Positions 1 to 10,440 are shown, numbered from the stretch's first letter. The stretch is 46,595 bases of DNA from Wolinella sp052170135 (GCA_052170135.1 JBQNBC010000013.1:1-46595), one strand, 5' to 3'. Notes: generated from the sequence alone by a model not told the origin. Numbers and translations: made by a program.

Positions 1-2979
1 ATGTTTAGCAAGACGAACGAAGAGGCGTTTGAAAGCAGTATAGAAAAATATCTCCTAGAAAAGCACGGATATATCAAAGGGTATAGCAAGGATTTTAACA
101 AAGAGTATGCCGTAGATGAGACTAGGCTCTTTGATTTTTTAGAAATTTCGCAAAAAGATGAGCTTAATAAGCTAAAAAGAGATAGCGATTATAAACAAAA
201 GATACTCTATCAGCTAAGCAAGATGATAAGCAAATACGGCGTGCTTAAAATTTTAAAAAAGGGCCTTAGCGTAGCGGATGCAAACTTTACGCTCTTTTAC
301 TCTGCGCCTTTAATTTCAAGTAGTGAGGAAACTAAAAAGAAATTCAGCCAAAATCAATTTAGCGTAACAAGGCAACTAGCCTATTCAAAGCAAAATCCAA
401 GCCTTGAAATAGATATGGCGATCTTTATAAACGGGATTCCCATAATCACCATAGAGCTTAAAAATAGCGCAATGAGCGGATATGGGCAGAGTGCTAAATA
501 TCACGGCATAAATCAATATAAAAGAGATAGAGACCCAAGAGATACGCTTTTAAATTTTGCTAGATGTTTAGTGCATTTTACATTTGATACTGATGAAGCA
601 TATATGACTACAAGGCTAGATAAAGACAAGACTTTCTTTTTGCCTTTTAATAAAGGTAATAAAAACTCAGCAGGCAACCCGCCAAATCCAAACGGATATA
701 AAACCGCATATATTTGGGAGGAAATTTTCTCTAAAGCCTCTTTGGCGAATATCTTGCAACATTTTGTTAGGCTCGATGGAAAAGATACTGATAAGCTAGA
801 GAGCAGAAATTTATTTTTCCCGAGATACCATCAGCTAGACGTAGTAAGAAAAATAATAGACGATGTAAGCAACAACGGCATCGGCAAAACATATCTCATA
901 CAGCACAGCGCAGGAAGCGGAAAGTCAAATTCTATAACTTGGTGTGCGTATGGGCTAATAGAAGTTTATCCCGCAAAAGAAGGGATAAGCGATAAAGGCA
1001 TGGAATATCCGCTCTTTGATAGCGTAGTAGTGGTAACGGATAGGAAGATATTAGATAAACAGCTAAGAGAAAACATAGCTAGTTTTAGCGAGGTAAAAAA
1101 TATCGTCGCTCCGGCTTTTAGCTCGGCTGAGCTAAAGTCAAATTTAGAGAGCGGTAAAAAAATAATCATTTCAACCATTCAAAAATTTCCTTTTATCGCA
1201 GATGGCATAAGCGATCTTAGCGATAAAAAATTTGCCATCATAATCGACGAGGCTCACTCGTCTCAAGGCGGAACGGCGCATAACAAGATGAATGAGGCGA
1301 TGGGTAAAAAAGAATCAAGCGACGAAATAGACATCCAAGAAATGGTGCTTGAAGTAATGCAAAGCAGAAAGATGAAGGGTAATGCTTCGTATTTTGCTTT
1401 TACAGCTACACCCAAAAACTCAACGCTTGAAAAATTTGGAACAAGGCAAGATGACGGCAGTTTTGCTCCATTTCATCTATATTCGATGAAACAAGCGATT
1501 GAAGAGGGCTTTATACTAGATGTTTTATCAAATTACACGACGTATAAAAGCTACTATGAGATAGTAAAATCAATAGAGGATAATCCATACTTCAAGACCG
1601 ATAAAGCACAAAAAAGACTTCGGAATTTTGTCGAAAAAGAGCCTTCTACCATAGCCACAAAGGCAGATATAATTTTAGATCACTTTATAAACGATATAGT
1701 AAAGACAAATAGACTAAAAGGCAAAGCCAAAGGCATGGTGGTAACGGCTGATATACAAGCGGCTATTCTTTATCACAGAGCTATCACAAATAAGCTTCAT
1801 GTCCTCGGGGATCCGTTTAAGATTCTCATCGCATTTTCTGGCGAAAAGGAGCTCAATGGAATAAAATATACAGAAGATAGCATCAATGATTTTGCTTCAA
1901 AAGACATAGCTGACAAATTTGACAGCGATAAATATAGATTACTAGTCGTGGCGAATAAATTTTTAACCGGATTTGACCAACCAAAACTTTGTGCAATGTA
2001 TGTGGATAAAAAGCTAGATGGCGTCCTTGCCGTGCAAGCTCTCTCTCGCCTAAATCGCGCCACACCAAAATACTCTAAGAAAACAGAAGATCTGTTTGTG
2101 CTTGATTTTTTCAACAAGATTGAGGATATAAAGAAATCTTTTGACCCATTTTACACATCCACATCGTTAAAAGAAGAGACGGATGTGAATGTTTTACACG
2201 AACTAAGAGCAGTGCTTGGTGATAGTGGAATTTACGAACAAAGCGAGGTGGATGAATTTTTTAAAAGCTATTTCAAAGATGAAGAAACGGGAAAATTATC
2301 AGCCATGATAGACGTGGTGGCGGATAGATTCAACAATGAACTTTGTTTTGAAGATGACGATAAGGCCGACTACAAGATAAAGGCAAAGCAATTTGTAAAA
2401 ATTTATGCACAAATAGCATCAATAATACCTTATGAAATAGTAGAGTGGGAAAAGCTGTTTTGGTTTTTAAAATTTCTAATACCAAAAATGGTCGTAAAAA
2501 ATAAAGATAAAGATAGAGTTGACGAGCTTTTAAATGCGGTCGATCTATCTACTTATGGACTAGAAAGAGTAAAACTTAGCGCAAAAATAGAGCTAGATGA
2601 TAGCAACGCAGAACTATCACCACAAAATCCAAATCCAAGAGGCGCTCACACCGATGATGATAAAAAAGATCCACTAGATGAGATAATAAGAAATTTTAAC
2701 GAGAAGTGGTTTAAGGGTTGGGATGCTACGCCAGATGAGCAAAGAGCTAAATTTCTACACATTATAGATAAAGTCAAAGCTCATAAAGAATTTAGCGAAA
2801 AGTATGAGAAAAACCACGATGAAATCAATAAAAAAATCGCTATTAAAAAGATAATAGATGATGTAATAAGTAAAGAAAGAAAAAAGGAGCTTGAGCTTTA
2901 TAAACTTTTTGCAACAAATGAAGCTTTTAAATTAGGACTTATGGAAAATATAGAAAGAGCTTTAATGGCTAGAATTTAA
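1..2979 (+). CDS. hsdR: Type I restriction enzyme R subunit (HsdR)
   Basis: This is the motor and nuclease subunit of a type I restriction-modification complex, which translocates DNA and cleaves unmodified DNA. The 992-aa length fits the family. An N-terminal PD-(D/E)XK nuclease is visible (D138, E152, K154 in IELK). The SF2 helicase motor follows: Walker A HSAGSGKS at 302-309, DEAH at 416-419, FTATP at 467-471 and a motif VI-like SRLNRA at 682-687. The C-terminal part is charged and helical, as expected for the HsdM/HsdS contact. The ATG is the first base of the window, so a more upstream start cannot be excluded. No hsdM or hsdS is visible; they could lie to the left. Codons favour AGA and ATA and the AGAATC hexamer is rare, unlike the core, which suggests acquisition by transfer. 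Confidence 0.93.
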   Translation: MFSKTNEEAFESSIEKYLLEKHGYIKGYSKDFNKEYAVDETRLFDFLEISQKDELNKLKRDSDYKQKILYQLSKMISKYGVLKILKKGLSVADANFTLFYSAPLISSSEETKKKFSQNQFSVTRQLAYSKQNPSLEIDMAIFINGIPIITIELKNSAMSGYGQSAKYHGINQYKRDRDPRDTLLNFARCLVHFTFDTDEAYMTTRLDKDKTFFLPFNKGNKNSAGNPPNPNGYKTAYIWEEIFSKASLANILQHFVRLDGKDTDKLESRNLFFPRYHQLDVVRKIIDDVSNNGIGKTYLIQHSAGSGKSNSITWCAYGLIEVYPAKEGISDKGMEYPLFDSVVVVTDRKILDKQLRENIASFSEVKNIVAPAFSSAELKSNLESGKKIIISTIQKFPFIADGISDLSDKKFAIIIDEAHSSQGGTAHNKMNEAMGKKESSDEIDIQEMVLEVMQSRKMKGNASYFAFTATPKNSTLEKFGTRQDDGSFAPFHLYSMKQAIEEGFILDVLSNYTTYKSYYEIVKSIEDNPYFKTDKAQKRLRNFVEKEPSTIATKADIILDHFINDIVKTNRLKGKAKGMVVTADIQAAILYHRAITNKLHVLGDPFKILIAFSGEKELNGIKYTEDSINDFASKDIADKFDSDKYRLLVVANKFLTGFDQPKLCAMYVDKKLDGVLAVQALSRLNRATPKYSKKTEDLFVLDFFNKIEDIKKSFDPFYTSTSLKEETDVNVLHELRAVLGDSGIYEQSEVDEFFKSYFKDEETGKLSAMIDVVADRFNNELCFEDDDKADYKIKAKQFVKIYAQIASIIPYEIVEWEKLFWFLKFLIPKMVVKNKDKDRVDELLNAVDLSTYGLERVKLSAKIELDDSNAELSPQNPNPRGAHTDDDKKDPLDEIIRNFNEKWFKGWDATPDEQRAKFLHIIDKVKAHKEFSEKYEKNHDEINKKIAIKKIIDDVISKERKKELELYKLFATNEAFKLGLMENIERALMARI

Positions 2980-3113
2980 AATATAAACAATTTAATGGTA
3001 GCTTTGATGGATTTTTGTTTTATTTTATATCCTCTCCATATTCTTTAAGAATCAACAGATGTATAACAGCAAAATGTTACAAACAAAGATTTTATTCCAC
3101 ACCAAAAGATGGC

Positions 3114-3146
3114 GACTTAGATTCTTTGCGCCCTCAAATCTAAGTC
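3114..3146 (-). terminator. Inverted repeat downstream of cmeC
   Basis: Perfect 10-bp arms GACTTAGATT and AATCTAAGTC are separated by 13 nt, just 3' of the cmeC stop on the minus strand. This position fits the end of the cmeABC transcript. No clear U-run follows the stem, so intrinsic termination is uncertain. It also marks the seam between the hsdR block and the efflux operon. Confidence 0.45.
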
Positions 3147-3156
3147 TATTCCAAAA

Positions 3157-4548
3157 CTAATTTGCTATAAATCCACCGCCAAGAGCTTTATATATCGTTA
3201 CAACTGCGCTTGCACTCTCTAATTTTGCACCACTAAGTGCCAAGCGAGAAGCTAGATGTTGACGCTTTGCATCAAGAAGCTCCAAGTGGCTCACATAGCC
3301 ATTTTCAAATCGTTTTTCAGCGATTTCTAGCACGCGATTCTGTGCTTTGAGTTGCGCATTTAACGCATCTAGTCTCTTTATCGCACTCTCTCTTTTTACA
3401 AGAGAATCTCGCACTTCGCTAAAAGCACGTGCCACGGTTGCTTCATAAGATATCTTCGCCGCCTCTTTTTGAGCCTCTGCGCTCTCTACTTGCGCGCTTA
3501 TACGCCCAAAGTCAAGAATCGGAGTGGCTAAATTCCCACCGATACTCCAAAATTCACCACTAGAGCGCATAAGTTTATTAAGCTCCATACTCTGAAATCC
3601 AAGCGCGCCACTTAGTGATATTTTAGGGAAATACGAAGCTCTAGCCACTCCAATGGAGAAGTTCGCAGCCCTAAGCCGCTCTTCTGCTGATTTTATATCA
3701 GAGCGATGATTTAATAACTCAGAAGGTAGCCCAGCCGGCACTACTGGCATCTCGCCAAGCACGCTTGCACTCTCTATCTCTTTTTCAAAAATCTCCTTTG
3801 GCGTGCGCCCAAGCAAAAGCGAAAGAGCACTCTCTAGCTCAGAGACTTGTCGCTCATAGCTATATAGACTAGCTCGCGCACTCTCCATCTCTGCTCTAGA
3901 CTGCTCCATAACAATCTCACTAACCGTGCCGGCTCGATACTGTATAGAGCGATAATCATATGTCGCACTATAAGCATCTAGTGTCTCCTTTAAGATTCCT
4001 ATCTGCTCACGGAGTGTGATTAGGTTAAAGTACCCATCAGCTACGCTGGATACTATAGATAGCTGTATCGTTGCCCTATTTGCCTCGCTAGCCAAGAGCT
4101 GTGATTGCGCCGCGCTTTTTGCATCGCGCAACCTTCCAAAAAGATCCAATTCATAACTAAGAATTCCACTTAGAGAGAAGCTGTTCTGAATTGAGCCGCC
4201 ACCCACAGGATAACTCTCTTTACTACTCTTACGACGAGCAGCACTTGATTCTGCACTCAACGACGGATAGAGTTCAGATTCTGCACTGCTTAGGCTTGCA
4301 CGCGCGAGCGCTACATTTACTGCAGCTTGGCGGAGGTCATGATTCTTTTCTAGTGCCTCACGGATTAGCCCACTAAGAATCGGATCGTCAAATCCTTCCC
4401 ACCACTCTAGGCTTATATTCATTTGAGATTTAGATTCTTTGCCATACTGCGATGGGAGCTCACTTTCTGGGATTTCTAGCTTTGGTGTCATAGAGCAGCC
4501 CGCCACAAGGAGTGCGGACGCAAGAACAATAGCTACGTTAGGCTTCAT
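3157..4548 (-). CDS. cmeC: RND efflux outer-membrane channel (CmeC/OprM type)
   Basis: This is the outer-membrane exit duct of a tripartite drug efflux pump (NodT/OprM lipoprotein branch of the TolC family). The start was set at the internal ATG (463 aa) because AAGGAG precedes it at good spacing and it opens a clean lipoprotein signal with lipobox LLVAGC (Cys18). The upstream in-frame extension would add 11 residues. Two repeated helical TolC halves are visible, with alanine-rich helices and family phrases such as YELDLFGRL and ATPILDFGRI. The start overlaps the 3' end of cmeB by 11 bp, so it is the last gene of the cmeA-cmeB-cmeC operon. The cme name is by analogy to Campylobacter; Helicobacter hef naming is the alternative. 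Confidence 0.93.
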   Translation of the reverse strand: MKPNVAIVLASALLVAGCSMTPKLEIPESELPSQYGKESKSQMNISLEWWEGFDDPILSGLIREALEKNHDLRQAAVNVALARASLSSAESELYPSLSAESSAARRKSSKESYPVGGGSIQNSFSLSGILSYELDLFGRLRDAKSAAQSQLLASEANRATIQLSIVSSVADGYFNLITLREQIGILKETLDAYSATYDYRSIQYRAGTVSEIVMEQSRAEMESARASLYSYERQVSELESALSLLLGRTPKEIFEKEIESASVLGEMPVVPAGLPSELLNHRSDIKSAEERLRAANFSIGVARASYFPKISLSGALGFQSMELNKLMRSSGEFWSIGGNLATPILDFGRISAQVESAEAQKEAAKISYEATVARAFSEVRDSLVKRESAIKRLDALNAQLKAQNRVLEIAEKRFENGYVSHLELLDAKRQHLASRLALSGAKLESASAVVTIYKALGGGFIAN

Positions 4549-7500
4549 GAGAGACTCCTTTTTTATTCCTAAAGCGTTCATTTAGCTTCTCAAGTAAAAC
4601 ATAAAACAGTGGCACAAAAAATATCGCTATCGTCGTTGCGGCAATCATTCCACCTATCACGCCTGTGCCGATAGCATGGCGACTAGCTGCACCAGCACCA
4701 CTGCTAATAGCAAGCGGGAATACGCCAATAGTAAACGCAAGTGAAGTCATTATAATCGGACGGAATCGCAACCTCGCAGCCTCGAGACTTGCCTCAATGA
4801 TACCCAACCCCTCATTGCGCTTTTGCATCGCAAATTCAACGATAAGAATCGCATTTTTTGCCGAAAGTCCGATAAGCATGACTAGACCAATTTGAAAATA
4901 TACGTCATTACTCAAATCCCTAAGCCACGTCGCCAAAGCCGCACCAAAAACTGCAAAAGGCACAGCAGTAATAACTGCAAGTGGCATCAACCACCTCTCA
5001 TACTGCGCCGCAAGAATCAAAAATACAAATACAAGCGCAAAAGCAAAAGCTTGGATTCCTGTACCGCTTGTAGATTTTTCCTGATACGACGTACCAGACC
5101 ACGCTAGAGTATAGCCATCTGGCAACACCTCTTTTGATACCTCCTCAATAGCGCGCAAAGCATCGCCTGAAGTGTAGCCAGGCTTTGGCTCACCAGTGAT
5201 ATTTGCCGCTGGGAAGAGATTAAAACGATTCACCACGCTCGCACCCATTGTGCGCTCAAACGTTAGAAGTGAGCTAAGAGGCACCATCTCTCCACTACCT
5301 GATCGCAAAAATAGATCCGCAAACTGCTCAGGATTGTTTCGATACGAGCCATCAGCCTGGATATTAACCTGATATGTACGTCCATAAAGATTGAAGTCAT
5401 TGACATACGCTGAGCCAAAAGATGCTTGCATCGCTGAGAATACCTCAGATATTCCTATGCCTAATGACTTTGCCTTTTCTCTATCAAGCGTAACAGCATA
5501 TTGCGGTACGCGCATATCAAGAGTTGTTCGCACAGACATAAGCTCTGGTCGCTCATTTGCCTTGGCAACTATCTGCTGAACATAGTTATTCAACTCTGCA
5601 TAACCACTACCTGAACGATTCTGTACATACATTTCAAAACCACCAGTAATACTAAGCCCCAAAATGGGCGGAGGGTTTACCACAAGGGTGAATGCCTCTT
5701 TATTTGGGAAAAATGCCCCCATGTATTGCCCGGCTATAGCCTGTGAATGTTGATTTGGCATAGTGCGCTTATCCCAGTCCGCGAGATCAACAAACGCAAC
5801 GCCCGCATCTGGTTTTAGAGCAAAAGAGGCAAGGTCAAGCCCGGCAAATCCAATGACATGATTTATGTTTGGATTCTCAAGCATTGTCGATGAGATTCCA
5901 TTCATTACATCAGTCGTGCGATGGAGCGCTGATGCTGGTGGTAGATATGTCATGACAAATAAAACGCCTTTATCCTCAGATGGGACGAGCGAGCCTGGCA
6001 TACGATTAAATAAGTCATACGCAATATACACAATTCCCACTACTAGCATTAGCGCAATCATTACATGCTTTAAAACTAAGCGCACACCCCTGGTAAAAAG
6101 CTGAGTTGAGAAGTCAAAGAAGTCATTAAACTTCTTCACAAACCAAAACGGCTTGCTCGTATGCTCTTTCAAAAACACTGTGCAAAGCGCAGGTGTGAGT
6201 GTGAGTGCGACAAATCCAGAAATCGTAACCGACACGACAATTGTCATTGCAAACTGCTGATACATTTGTCCAGTAAAGCCACCCATAAATGAAACTGGGA
6301 TAAAAACTGCCGCAAGCACAAGCACAATAGAAATGACGGGTGCTGTAACCTCGTTCATCGCCTTAATAGTGGCCTCCTTGATGGACAAGCCCTCTGTGCG
6401 GTGAATTCTCTCTACGTTTTCAATAACAATAATAGCATCATCAACGACGATTCCTATCGCAAGAATTAGACCAAATAGTGTTAAAAGATTTATCGAGAAT
6501 CCAAACGCATACATGCCCGCAAATGTCCCGATAATAGAGACTGGCACAGCTAGCATTGGAATGATGGTAGTTCGAATATTTTGCAAAAACATATAGACAA
6601 TAAGCGAAACAAGAATCATCGCCTCAATAAATGTCTTCACAACCTCTTTGATTGAGTACTTAACAAACTTCGTAGTGTCATATGGAATAACATAGTGTAT
6701 CCCATCTGGGAAATCATGAGATAGTCTCTCCATCTCAGCACTAATAAGCCCGGCTGTCTCAAGTGCATTTGCACCAGGCTGAAGAAATATACCTATCGGA
6801 ACAGATGGTTTACCATCTAGCGTCGCATTAAAGTTATAAGTCTTTGAGCCAAGTTCGATATTAGCGACATCTCTTAGGCGCAGTGTAGCACCGTTTCGAT
6901 CGGCTTTTAAGATAATATCGCCAAACTCCTCAGGGCTTGATAGACGCCCTTTTGTCTTAACCGTGTAAGTAAACATCGGTTTTGAGGCAATTGGCTCTTG
7001 CCCTAGCTGACCAGCGGCAAATTGATTGTTTTGCTCTTGTATCGCATTTTTTATATCATCTGGAGTAAGTGAATGTCTAGCTAGTAAATCTGGCTTAATC
7101 CAAACGCGAATCGAGTAGTCCTTCGCACCAAACATCACAACATCGCCAACACCCTTAATTCTCTTTAGGTTGTCTACGATATTTATTAGTGAGTAATTTG
7201 AGATATAAAGCGCATCATACGTGCCATTTGGGGAATTTAGGTTGATTACTTCCAAAATACTTGATGAACGTTTTCGCACACTCACCCCAAGTCGTTGTAC
7301 AGTCTCAGGCAGCGAGCTTAGCACTGGCTGGATTCTATTATTTACATCGACGACTGCATCATCTGGGTCTGTGCCTATTTCAAAATTGACCGTGATACTA
7401 AGTTCACCCGAGCCAGTACCAGCAGATGAGATATAGAGCATATTGTCTACACCATTTATCGCCTGTTCCAATGGAGCAATAACCGCCTGAGCCATAGTCT

Positions 7501-7666
7501 CCGCATCAGCTCCTGGATACATTGTGGATATCTGCACTTGCGTAGGGACGACCTGTGGATACTCCTCCACTGGCAATATTTTTATAGAGACGAGTCCAGA
7601 AAGCACGATAATAATAGATATCACCGATGCAAAAATGGGTCGCTCAATGAAGAATTTAGAAAACAT
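4538..7666 (-). CDS. cmeB: RND efflux inner-membrane transporter (CmeB/AcrB type)
   Basis: This is the proton-driven drug antiporter of the HAE-1 RND family, about 1042 aa, the full AcrB size. The N terminus MFSKFFIERPIFA is the classical first transmembrane segment. The proton-relay residues are present: D409 and D410 in GIVVDDAIIVIEN, and K937 in LSAKNAIL. Two large periplasmic loops and 12 transmembrane helices are implied by the sequence pattern. The ATG at 7666 is chosen over the TTG one codon upstream because it overlaps the cmeA stop as TGATG and has AGGAG upstream, which indicates translational coupling. Its partners are cmeA upstream and cmeC downstream. No disruption is seen. Confidence 0.96.
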   Translation of the reverse strand: MFSKFFIERPIFASVISIIIVLSGLVSIKILPVEEYPQVVPTQVQISTMYPGADAETMAQAVIAPLEQAINGVDNMLYISSAGTGSGELSITVNFEIGTDPDDAVVDVNNRIQPVLSSLPETVQRLGVSVRKRSSSILEVINLNSPNGTYDALYISNYSLINIVDNLKRIKGVGDVVMFGAKDYSIRVWIKPDLLARHSLTPDDIKNAIQEQNNQFAAGQLGQEPIASKPMFTYTVKTKGRLSSPEEFGDIILKADRNGATLRLRDVANIELGSKTYNFNATLDGKPSVPIGIFLQPGANALETAGLISAEMERLSHDFPDGIHYVIPYDTTKFVKYSIKEVVKTFIEAMILVSLIVYMFLQNIRTTIIPMLAVPVSIIGTFAGMYAFGFSINLLTLFGLILAIGIVVDDAIIVIENVERIHRTEGLSIKEATIKAMNEVTAPVISIVLVLAAVFIPVSFMGGFTGQMYQQFAMTIVVSVTISGFVALTLTPALCTVFLKEHTSKPFWFVKKFNDFFDFSTQLFTRGVRLVLKHVMIALMLVVGIVYIAYDLFNRMPGSLVPSEDKGVLFVMTYLPPASALHRTTDVMNGISSTMLENPNINHVIGFAGLDLASFALKPDAGVAFVDLADWDKRTMPNQHSQAIAGQYMGAFFPNKEAFTLVVNPPPILGLSITGGFEMYVQNRSGSGYAELNNYVQQIVAKANERPELMSVRTTLDMRVPQYAVTLDREKAKSLGIGISEVFSAMQASFGSAYVNDFNLYGRTYQVNIQADGSYRNNPEQFADLFLRSGSGEMVPLSSLLTFERTMGASVVNRFNLFPAANITGEPKPGYTSGDALRAIEEVSKEVLPDGYTLAWSGTSYQEKSTSGTGIQAFAFALVFVFLILAAQYERWLMPLAVITAVPFAVFGAALATWLRDLSNDVYFQIGLVMLIGLSAKNAILIVEFAMQKRNEGLGIIEASLEAARLRFRPIIMTSLAFTIGVFPLAISSGAGAASRHAIGTGVIGGMIAATTIAIFFVPLFYVLLEKLNERFRNKKGVSHEA

Positions 7667-8799
7667 CAATCTCTCCTGTTAGCTTGCACACTTGCACCCG
7701 GGCGGATTTTCATAAGATTATTTACGATTAGCAACTCTCCATTTTCTAGTGCACCACTTACGATTAGCTCTTTTGCCCCACTCTGCTCAATGACAATTGG
7801 CTTTATAGCAACCTTGCCATCTTTAATCACATAAACAAATGTTCCATTACCACTCTGCATGATAGCCTCTGAAGGAATCTTGATACTATCATTTCGCACT
7901 AATCCATCAATTCTTATCCTTACGAACTGCCCAGGCATAAGCAAAGAATCGGCGTTGGCAAATGTCGCTCTAGCCTTTACGCTACCAGTAGCCACATCAA
8001 TAGTGCTATCAGCGAAATCAATCTTACCTATCTCGCTATAACTCTCGCCGTCTTTTGAGATAATTCTTGCCTCTAGGACTCCATTGCCCAGCTCTTTCCA
8101 TACCCCGTTCTTAAGTGCAAAATTTTGTTTTAAACGCTCCAAATCAGGAATTGCAAACTCAACATAAATCGGATCAAGCTGCGTAATGGTAGTCATTAGA
8201 GTGTCTACGCCATTTGCGTTCACATATGCGCCGACATCTTTTTGTTTTAGCCCAGCCACTCCACTACTCGGTGCTGTTATCGCCGTATAGCCTAGATCAA
8301 TTTTGGCATTTTCTAAATTTGCCTTTGCCGACTGTAAGCTAGCGCGCGCCATCTCATAAGCCGCTAGTGCATCATCACGCTCTTTCTCGCTTACTGCCTT
8401 TTCGCTAAAAAGCTTTTTTATGCGATTCCACTCGCGCTCGCTCTGCTTAAATGTAGCCTCCTGAACACCAAGCTGAGCTTTCGCAGTATTTACACTAGCC
8501 TGAAACTTCGCAGGATCTATGCTAAAAAGTAGCGTGCCCTCTTTGACAAATGTGCCCTCAGTATAATGCTTTTTAAGAATCGTCCCGCTGACCTTCGCAC
8601 GCACTTCTACGTGCTGAACACTAACCACACGCGCTGGATATTCAAGAGATATAGGATACTCGCCCCTTTGCACGCTTATTACATCGACTTGCGCTGGTGG
8701 CATCGCACCACCTTTTGGCGTACCTTTTGAGTCCTCACCCGAGCCACACCCGACAAAAAATATCAAGCTAACAGCTAGAAATGCATTTCTAAATATCAT
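7666..8799 (-). CDS. cmeA: RND efflux periplasmic adaptor lipoprotein (CmeA type)
   Basis: This is the membrane-fusion protein that links the RND pump to the outer-membrane channel. It has 377 aa, a lipoprotein signal with lipobox FFVGC (Cys18), and a following linker rich in G, S and P. A lipoyl half-motif (VRAKVSGTILKK) is followed by an alpha-helical hairpin around residues 95-170, the second lipoyl half (ITAPSSGVAGLK) and a beta-barrel/MP domain ending at QANRRD. It is the first gene of the operon; its TGA shares one base with the cmeB ATG. A GGGAG ribosome site precedes the ATG. A TATAAT box and a CmeR-like operator candidate lie directly upstream. Confidence 0.95.
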   Translation of the reverse strand: MIFRNAFLAVSLIFFVGCGSGEDSKGTPKGGAMPPAQVDVISVQRGEYPISLEYPARVVSVQHVEVRAKVSGTILKKHYTEGTFVKEGTLLFSIDPAKFQASVNTAKAQLGVQEATFKQSEREWNRIKKLFSEKAVSEKERDDALAAYEMARASLQSAKANLENAKIDLGYTAITAPSSGVAGLKQKDVGAYVNANGVDTLMTTITQLDPIYVEFAIPDLERLKQNFALKNGVWKELGNGVLEARIISKDGESYSEIGKIDFADSTIDVATGSVKARATFANADSLLMPGQFVRIRIDGLVRNDSIKIPSEAIMQSGNGTFVYVIKDGKVAIKPIVIEQSGAKELIVSGALENGELLIVNNLMKIRPGASVQANRRD

Positions 8800-8818
8800 A
8801 ATTATTTATCTCCCAAAA

Positions 8819-8834
8819 TGTAATGAAGGCTACA
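8819..8834 (-). promoter_or_regulatory. Candidate CmeR-like operator upstream of cmeA
   Basis: The 16-mer TGTAATGAAGGCTACA sits between the cmeA -10 box and the cmeA start. The known C. jejuni CmeR operator is TGTAATAAATATTACA, also 16 bp. The left half-site matches 6 of 6 bases and the right half 4 of 6. The position would block transcription or early elongation. A TetR-family gene lies at 32497 in this window. Operator function is inference. Confidence 0.5.
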
Positions 8835-8848
8835 CTTAAAACCCGCGG

Positions 8849-8854
8849 ATTATA
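8849..8854 (-). promoter_or_regulatory. Predicted -10 box of the cmeABC operon
   Basis: Minus-strand TATAAT lies 50 bp upstream of the cmeA ATG, in an AT-rich stretch. No good -35 hexamer is visible, which is usual for vegetative promoters in this class. The predicted leader is about 40 nt and contains the operator candidate. Confidence 0.55.
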
Positions 8855-9009
8855 TTTCATACGAACTTAAAAAATACAAGGGCTTTTGAACTAAATAGCC
8901 CACACATCTTTCAATAAATTTGTAAATAAGATGACAAGCAACAATCCAAAATCACTCTTTTATAAAAAAATAAAAAATGCCTCTTTTTGCTCCCTATCCT
9001 CTTTTGTAA

Positions 9010-10440
9010 CTGATGTTAGCTTTGCAAGCGCTCTATGCCGTGAGCTCTTTTTTCCATCACAAAATCAACTAATAAAATAGAGCTTTTCGTTACGATTCCC
9101 ATTAGCATCAAAATTCCTATGGCAAAAGATAGATCAAGTGCTACTCCGCAAGCAAGTAGTCCAGCTAGCAAAGGTGTGGCAAGGCGAAAAACTAATAGTG
9201 AGCAAGCTCAACAACAGAAACTGTAACTCCGAGCCGGCTAAATACTGCTCAACGATATCTGAAATAAAGCTAATTAGCACAAATACTGCTACAATCGTAA
9301 GGCTTATTGCAATTACTCAAAGCCTATGACATCGCTTGCATCAAGGGCTACTTTATATGGCATTTTGCCTTATATTAGGTATCGCTCAATATTTTCTATC
9401 TCGACAATAGCATCATCAACTAAGATTCCCGCAACCAGCGTAAGAGAAAACAAGCTAAATACTATTTAGCGCATAGCCAAGAAGCCTCATTATGGTAAAG
9501 GCTGGTAGAATCGAAAGCGGAAGCGATATAGCAACAACCAATGTAGCTCGCCAACTTCTAAGAAATAAAAATACCACAAGCACCGTTAAAAATGCTCCTC
9601 TAAGCAGGGTGCTTATTGCTACTGTGTAGTTTTCTTTTGTATTATCAACTAGGCTATAAATTTCAGTTATTTTTATATCTTTATATTGCTTGCTTAGGTT
9701 TTTTAGCACATTTTCTGCGCCATTTGCAACGACTGTATCGCTTGAGCCTCTAGATCTAGATACATTAAAGGCTAAAACTTCTTGCCCATTTAATCTAGCT
9801 TTACTTCTAATCTCTGCGTGAGAATCAATAACGTCTGCGATTTGTGATAGCTTAACACTTCTGTTGCTACAAACGGCTATACTAAGCTCTTTTAGTGCTT
9901 CTAAATTTTTACTACTTGCTAGCACTCTGATTGATTGCTCTTGATCGTTTAAAATCGCTCTACCGCCAGCTATATTTGCATTTGTTTGAGCTATTGTATT
10001 ATGAATTTACATAGCAGTTAACCCATAAGAATTTAGCTTAATTGGATCAGGCAAAACTATGACTCCTCTCTTTTCTCCGCCTAGCCTTTTTACTTACTGA
10101 ACACCTGAAACCACCAAAAGCGATCGGATTATTTAATTGCCTATAAAATACGACAGATAAACTTGATTTAAATTTGGTGAATTCACAACATAGTAAAGTA
10201 TTGCTCCGCCTTCAGTGCCTAGGCGGTCTATTATGGGACTTATCGATACCTTGTGGGCAAGGTCGCTTCTTATCTGTGAAATAGCGTTTCTAACGTCATT
10301 TACAGCTCCATCGGTGTCTTTTTCAAGGACAAATTCTACTGTTATTACAGATTGACCTTCGCTGATTGTTTAGGTGATGTACCTAACTTGCACCACGCCA
10401 GCTACAGCATCTTCTATGTGCTTGCTTGGAAAACTACGAT
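9010..10440 (-). pseudogene. Decayed second RND-family efflux permease
   Basis: Conceptual translation of the minus strand in shifting frames gives clear RND pieces in the right order. An N-terminal periplasmic part reads ISEGQSVITVEFVLEKD. The only long open piece (9455-9925) contains LRSWRATLVVAISLPLS. The TM4 region reads LVAGILVDDAIVEIENIER followed by GKMPY. A late piece reads GILMLMGIVTKSSILLVDF. In-frame stops interrupt it, for example after IERYLI and after DVIGFE, along with several frameshifts. The remnant is about 1.4 kb against about 3.1 kb for a whole gene; it jumps from the TM5/6 area to TM10/11, so the second periplasmic loop is deleted. It is not functional. Its GKMPY-type signature differs from cmeB, so it is a separate paralogue and not a duplicate. 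Confidence 0.9.

Noticed and set aside
5391..8041. Plus-strand short frames opposite cmeB and cmeA
   Set aside because: All are shadows of a strongly conserved coding strand and have no ribosome sites.
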